Shown here in pieces: positions 61,803 to 64,000 of a DNA stretch of 64,000 nucleotides; position 1 is the first letter of the stretch, and each line of letters begins with the position of its first letter. The translations under genes were made by a program, and so were the position numbers. The notes under the pieces were generated by a model. It saw nothing but the letters and a program-made list of their open reading frames with translations, searched no databases and was not told the origin of the DNA. The DNA is from Anaeromyxobacter paludicola. GTDB lineage: Bacteria > Myxococcota > Myxococcia > Myxococcales > Anaeromyxobacteraceae. The stretch covers positions 1,054,001 through 1,118,000 of the forward strand of contig NZ_AP025592.1 in the NCBI RefSeq assembly GCF_023169965.1, given 5' to 3'.

Positions 61803-62579
61803 ATGGCGGGACAGCTCGACGGTCGGACGGCGTTCGTGACCGGCGGGGCGAGCGGCATCGGGCTCTCGATCGCCCGGGCCTTCGCCCGGGAGGGGGCCCG
61901 GGTGGCGATCGCCGATCTACAGGGCACGGCGGCCGAGGCGGCCGCGGCGGGGCTGGGCGGCGGCGCGCTCGGGCTGCGCTGCGACGTGACCCGCGAGGAC
62001 GAGGTGAACGCCGCGGTGGACCAGGCCGTCGCCACCTTCGGGCGGCTCGACGTCCTCGTGAACAACGCCGGGCTGCAGTTCGTCTCCCCGCTCGAGGAGT
62101 TCCCGGCCGACAAGTTCGAGCTCCTCCTCCGCGTCATGGTGGTGGGGCCCTTCCTCGCCACCAAGCGCGCCTTCCCGCAGATGAAGCGGCAGCGGCACGG
62201 GCGCGTCCTCAACATGGCCTCGGTGAACGGGCTCATCGGCTTCGCCGGCAAGGCCGCCTACAACAGCGCCAAGCACGGGCTCGTCGGGCTGACCCGGGTG
62301 ACCGCGCTCGAGGGGGCGCCGCACGGGATCACCGCCAACGCCCTCTGCCCGGGGTACGTGGACACGCCGCTCGTGCGCAACCAGCTCGCGGACCTGGCGC
62401 GCACCCGGGGCGTCCCGCTCGAGAAGGTGCTCGAGGAGGTCATCTACCCGCTCGTGCCGCAGCGCCGGCTGCTCGACGTGGAGGAGGTCGCGCGCTACGC
62501 CCTGTTCCTGGCCGCGGACGGCTCCGGCGGGATCACCGGGCAGCCGGTGGTGATCGACGGCGGGTACACCGCGCAGTAG
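61803..62579 (+). CDS. bdhA: D-3-hydroxybutyrate dehydrogenase (SDR)
   Basis: 258 residues. TGGASGIG is the nucleotide-binding loop, NNAG the stabilising motif, and catalytic Ser, Tyr and Lys lie in NMASVNG and YNSAKHG. The region PLVRNQLADLARTRGVPLEKV with ..IYPLVPQRRLLDVEEVA is characteristic of 3-hydroxybutyrate dehydrogenases. It interconverts 3-hydroxybutyrate and acetoacetate with NAD. GGAGG precedes ATG 61803. Its link to the ABC importer is physical; a shared pathway (ketone body or acetoacetate metabolism) is inferred, and kce in this window also yields acetoacetate. Confidence 0.9.
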   Translation: MAGQLDGRTAFVTGGASGIGLSIARAFAREGARVAIADLQGTAAEAAAAGLGGGALGLRCDVTREDEVNAAVDQAVATFGRLDVLVNNAGLQFVSPLEEFPADKFELLLRVMVVGPFLATKRAFPQMKRQRHGRVLNMASVNGLIGFAGKAAYNSAKHGLVGLTRVTALEGAPHGITANALCPGYVDTPLVRNQLADLARTRGVPLEKVLEEVIYPLVPQRRLLDVEEVARYALFLAADGSGGITGQPVVIDGGYTAQ

Positions 62580-62656
62580 CCGGCCACCCGCCCGGGGGGC
62601 TCGCGCCGGCGCGTGCGAGGTGGGATGCTCGTCGCGCTCGAGCAGGGAGGTGGAGC

Positions 62657-63178
62657 TTGGCCTGGGCCTGGCCGCGGATCCTCCTCGGAGTCGCCCTCGG
62701 CGGCGCGCTCCTCCTCGAGCCCGGCGCGGCGCGCGGCGCGGACGGCGGCCCGGCGCCGCTCTACCAGGCGGAGCCCCCGCCCTTCACGCCCGGCATCTTC
62801 CCCTGCACCCAGTGCCACCAGGGCCCGGGCGATCCCACGCGGCGCCGGCTCGGCTTCCACGACGACGTCCAGGACCGCTTCGACCACGACGCCGAGCACC
62901 GCTGGTGCCTCGACTGCCACGACAACGCCGACCGGGACGTGCTCCACCTCTCCTCGGGCGAGCGCGTGCCCTTCACCGCCTCCTACCGGCTCTGCGGCCA
63001 GTGCCACGGGGACAAGTTCCGCGACTGGCGGGTGGGCGTCCACGGCAAGCGCACCGGGCAGTGGAACGGCGCCAAGACCTACTACCTCTGCGTCAACTGC
63101 CACGACCCGCACTCGCCGCGCTTCAAGCCGCTCCGCCCCGATCCCCGGCCGCAGCGGCCCGAGGAGATGGGGCCGTGA
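62657..63178 (+). CDS. Tetrahaem cytochrome c
   Basis: 173 residues from TTG 62657, which has GGGAGGTGGAGC upstream. A signal peptide (ILLGVALGGALLL) is followed by four CxxCH sites: CTQCH, CLDCH, CGQCH and CVNCH, with distal His candidates in between (FHDDVQDRFDHDAEH, GVHGKRTGQW). The spacing resembles small c3/NapC-type periplasmic subunits of CISM respiratory complexes. The stop overlaps the FeS subunit GTG start, so they are co-translated, periplasmic or membrane-associated partners. Confidence 0.9.
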   Translation: MAWAWPRILLGVALGGALLLEPGAARGADGGPAPLYQAEPPPFTPGIFPCTQCHQGPGDPTRRRLGFHDDVQDRFDHDAEHRWCLDCHDNADRDVLHLSSGERVPFTASYRLCGQCHGDKFRDWRVGVHGKRTGQWNGAKTYYLCVNCHDPHSPRFKPLRPDPRPQRPEEMGP

Positions 63179-64000
63179 GCGCGGGCGGGCCGGGCGGAGG
63201 CGGGCTCTCGCGCCGCCAGTTCCTCGGGCGCGGGCTCGCGGTGGTGGCCGCCGCCGCGGCCTCCGGCTGCCGCGTCGAGGAGCTCATCGGGCGGAGCTTC
63301 CGCGAGCTCTCCCGGGACGACGTGGCGCGGGTGCTGGCGCGGGCCGCGCGCCGGCAGTCGGCGCGGTTCGGGCGGCCGGTCACGGTGGACGGGGCGGGGC
63401 CGCTCCCGGGCGTGGACTTCGGCTACGGCCTCGACCTCTCGCGCTGCATCGGCTGCCGCCGCTGCGTCACCGCCTGCGTGAAGGAGAACAACCCGTCCCG
63501 GCGGCGCCCCCAGATCCAGTGGATCAAGGTGCTCGAGCTCGACAAGGCCCGCGGCGTGGACCTGGCGCACGCCGACGCCTACTACGAGGCGGACGCGGTG
63601 CCCCGCCCCGGCCACTTCTACATGCCGGTGCAGTGCCAGCAGTGCCGCAAGCCGCCGTGCGTGAAGGTCTGCCCGGTGGGCGCCACCTGGAAGGAGCCCG
63701 ACGGCATCGTGGTGGTGGACTACGACTGGTGCATCGGCTGCCGCTGCTGCATGTCGGCCTGCCCGTACGGCGCCCGCCACTTCAACTGGGCCGAGCCGGA
63801 CCTGCCGGCCGACGAGCTCAACCCCTCCACCCACTACCTCGGGAACCGCCCGCGCCCCAAGGGCGTGGTGGAGAAGTGCACCTTCTGCATCCAGCGGGTG
63901 CGCCACGGCCGCTACCCGGCCTGCGTCGAGGCCTGCCCGGTGGGCGCCCGCAAGTTCGGGAACCTCCTCGACCCGGAGAGCGAGATCCGCCAGGTGATGG
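63175..64000 (+). CDS. Tat-exported ferredoxin-like subunit with four [4Fe-4S] clusters (runs off window)
   Basis: At least 275 residues. The N-terminus LSRRQFLGRGLAVVAAAAAS is a twin-arginine signal ending near a possible lipid Cys. Cysteine groups are CIGCRRCVTAC, CQQCRKPPCVKVCP, CIGCRCCMSACP and CTFC..ACVEACP, as in NrfC/DmsB/HybA-type subunits. With the tetrahaem cytochrome before it, a NrfD-type quinone-binding membrane subunit is expected next, outside the window. The electron path would be quinol to FeS to haems, direction unknown. The 3' end is missing. Confidence 0.9.
   Translation, partial: MSAGGPGGGGLSRRQFLGRGLAVVAAAAASGCRVEELIGRSFRELSRDDVARVLARAARRQSARFGRPVTVDGAGPLPGVDFGYGLDLSRCIGCRRCVTACVKENNPSRRRPQIQWIKVLELDKARGVDLAHADAYYEADAVPRPGHFYMPVQCQQCRKPPCVKVCPVGATWKEPDGIVVVDYDWCIGCRCCMSACPYGARHFNWAEPDLPADELNPSTHYLGNRPRPKGVVEKCTFCIQRVRHGRYPACVEACPVGARKFGNLLDPESEIRQVM

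Overview
The window is very GC-rich DNA with strong GC3 codon bias and many 4-base overlaps between genes (ATGA/GTGA). Gene content fits a metal- and nitrogen-respiring Myxococcota (Deltaproteobacteria) close to Anaeromyxobacter: a giant multihaem cytochrome c, a tetrahaem cytochrome/FeS respiratory module, a small ribbon-helix-helix protein of a type familiar from Myxococcales, PilZ and REC-EAL c-di-GMP proteins, and sigma-54 control of ammonium transport. The taxon is inferred from style and family resemblance, not from a database search.

Layout. 1-4.1 kb (minus): housekeeping run tilS-ftsH-folP-cdaA. 4.2-6.3 kb: a ribbon-helix-helix protein, then a TPR membrane protein with a histone-H1-like tail, closed by three tandem hairpin repeats. 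6.3-9.2 kb: cspA, then amtB and an outer-membrane beta-barrel gene, each with its own sigma-54 promoter. 9.2-14.4 kb (minus): palindrome-rich spacer, PilZ protein, HU, and a five-gene, fully coupled lysine-fermentation operon (kamD-lipoprotein-kamE-kal-kce). 14.4-20.2 kb (minus): tRNA genes mtaB, mnmA and cca, a hybrid histidine kinase and two small proteins. 20.5-32.6 kb: a Trp-rich secreted protein, a 3280-residue 14-haem cytochrome with three repeated beta-rich modules, a GH16 lipoprotein and a CheY-like regulator. 33.1-34.3 kb: a decayed integrative element (broken integrase, broken IS256 transposase, low-GC ORF) beside tRNA-Arg(CCU).

34.4-41 kb (mainly minus): an uncharacterised protein, an aldo/keto reductase, a SenB-like selenosugar synthase, a proline-rich repeat protein over a perfect FNR-type box, a YeiH-type exporter with a coupled small protein, and a MoeZ/Mec sulfur-transfer pair. 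41-45.5 kb: lipoprotein, acyl-CoA synthetase, ferritin-like protein, REC-EAL protein, CBS protein. 45.6-54.5 kb: a complete MdtABC-TolC type RND efflux operon whose adaptor carries a collagen-like tail. 54.6-57.2 kb: Notum/pectin-acetylesterase-type lipoprotein and a leuA lacking its C-terminal regulatory domain, behind a short leader ORF with tandem rare Leu codons. 57.3-62.6 kb: a LivGFJHM-type ABC operon plus 3-hydroxybutyrate dehydrogenase. 62.6 kb to the end: tetrahaem cytochrome and a Tat-exported four-cluster ferredoxin subunit, cut by the window edge.

The most unusual items are the modular giant cytochrome, the Kam operon with a lipoprotein coupled between the two mutase subunits, twin sigma-54 promoters tying an uncharacterised outer-membrane protein to ammonium uptake, the orphan SenB homologue, the leader ORF before a truncated LeuA, and the element remnant at tRNA-Arg.
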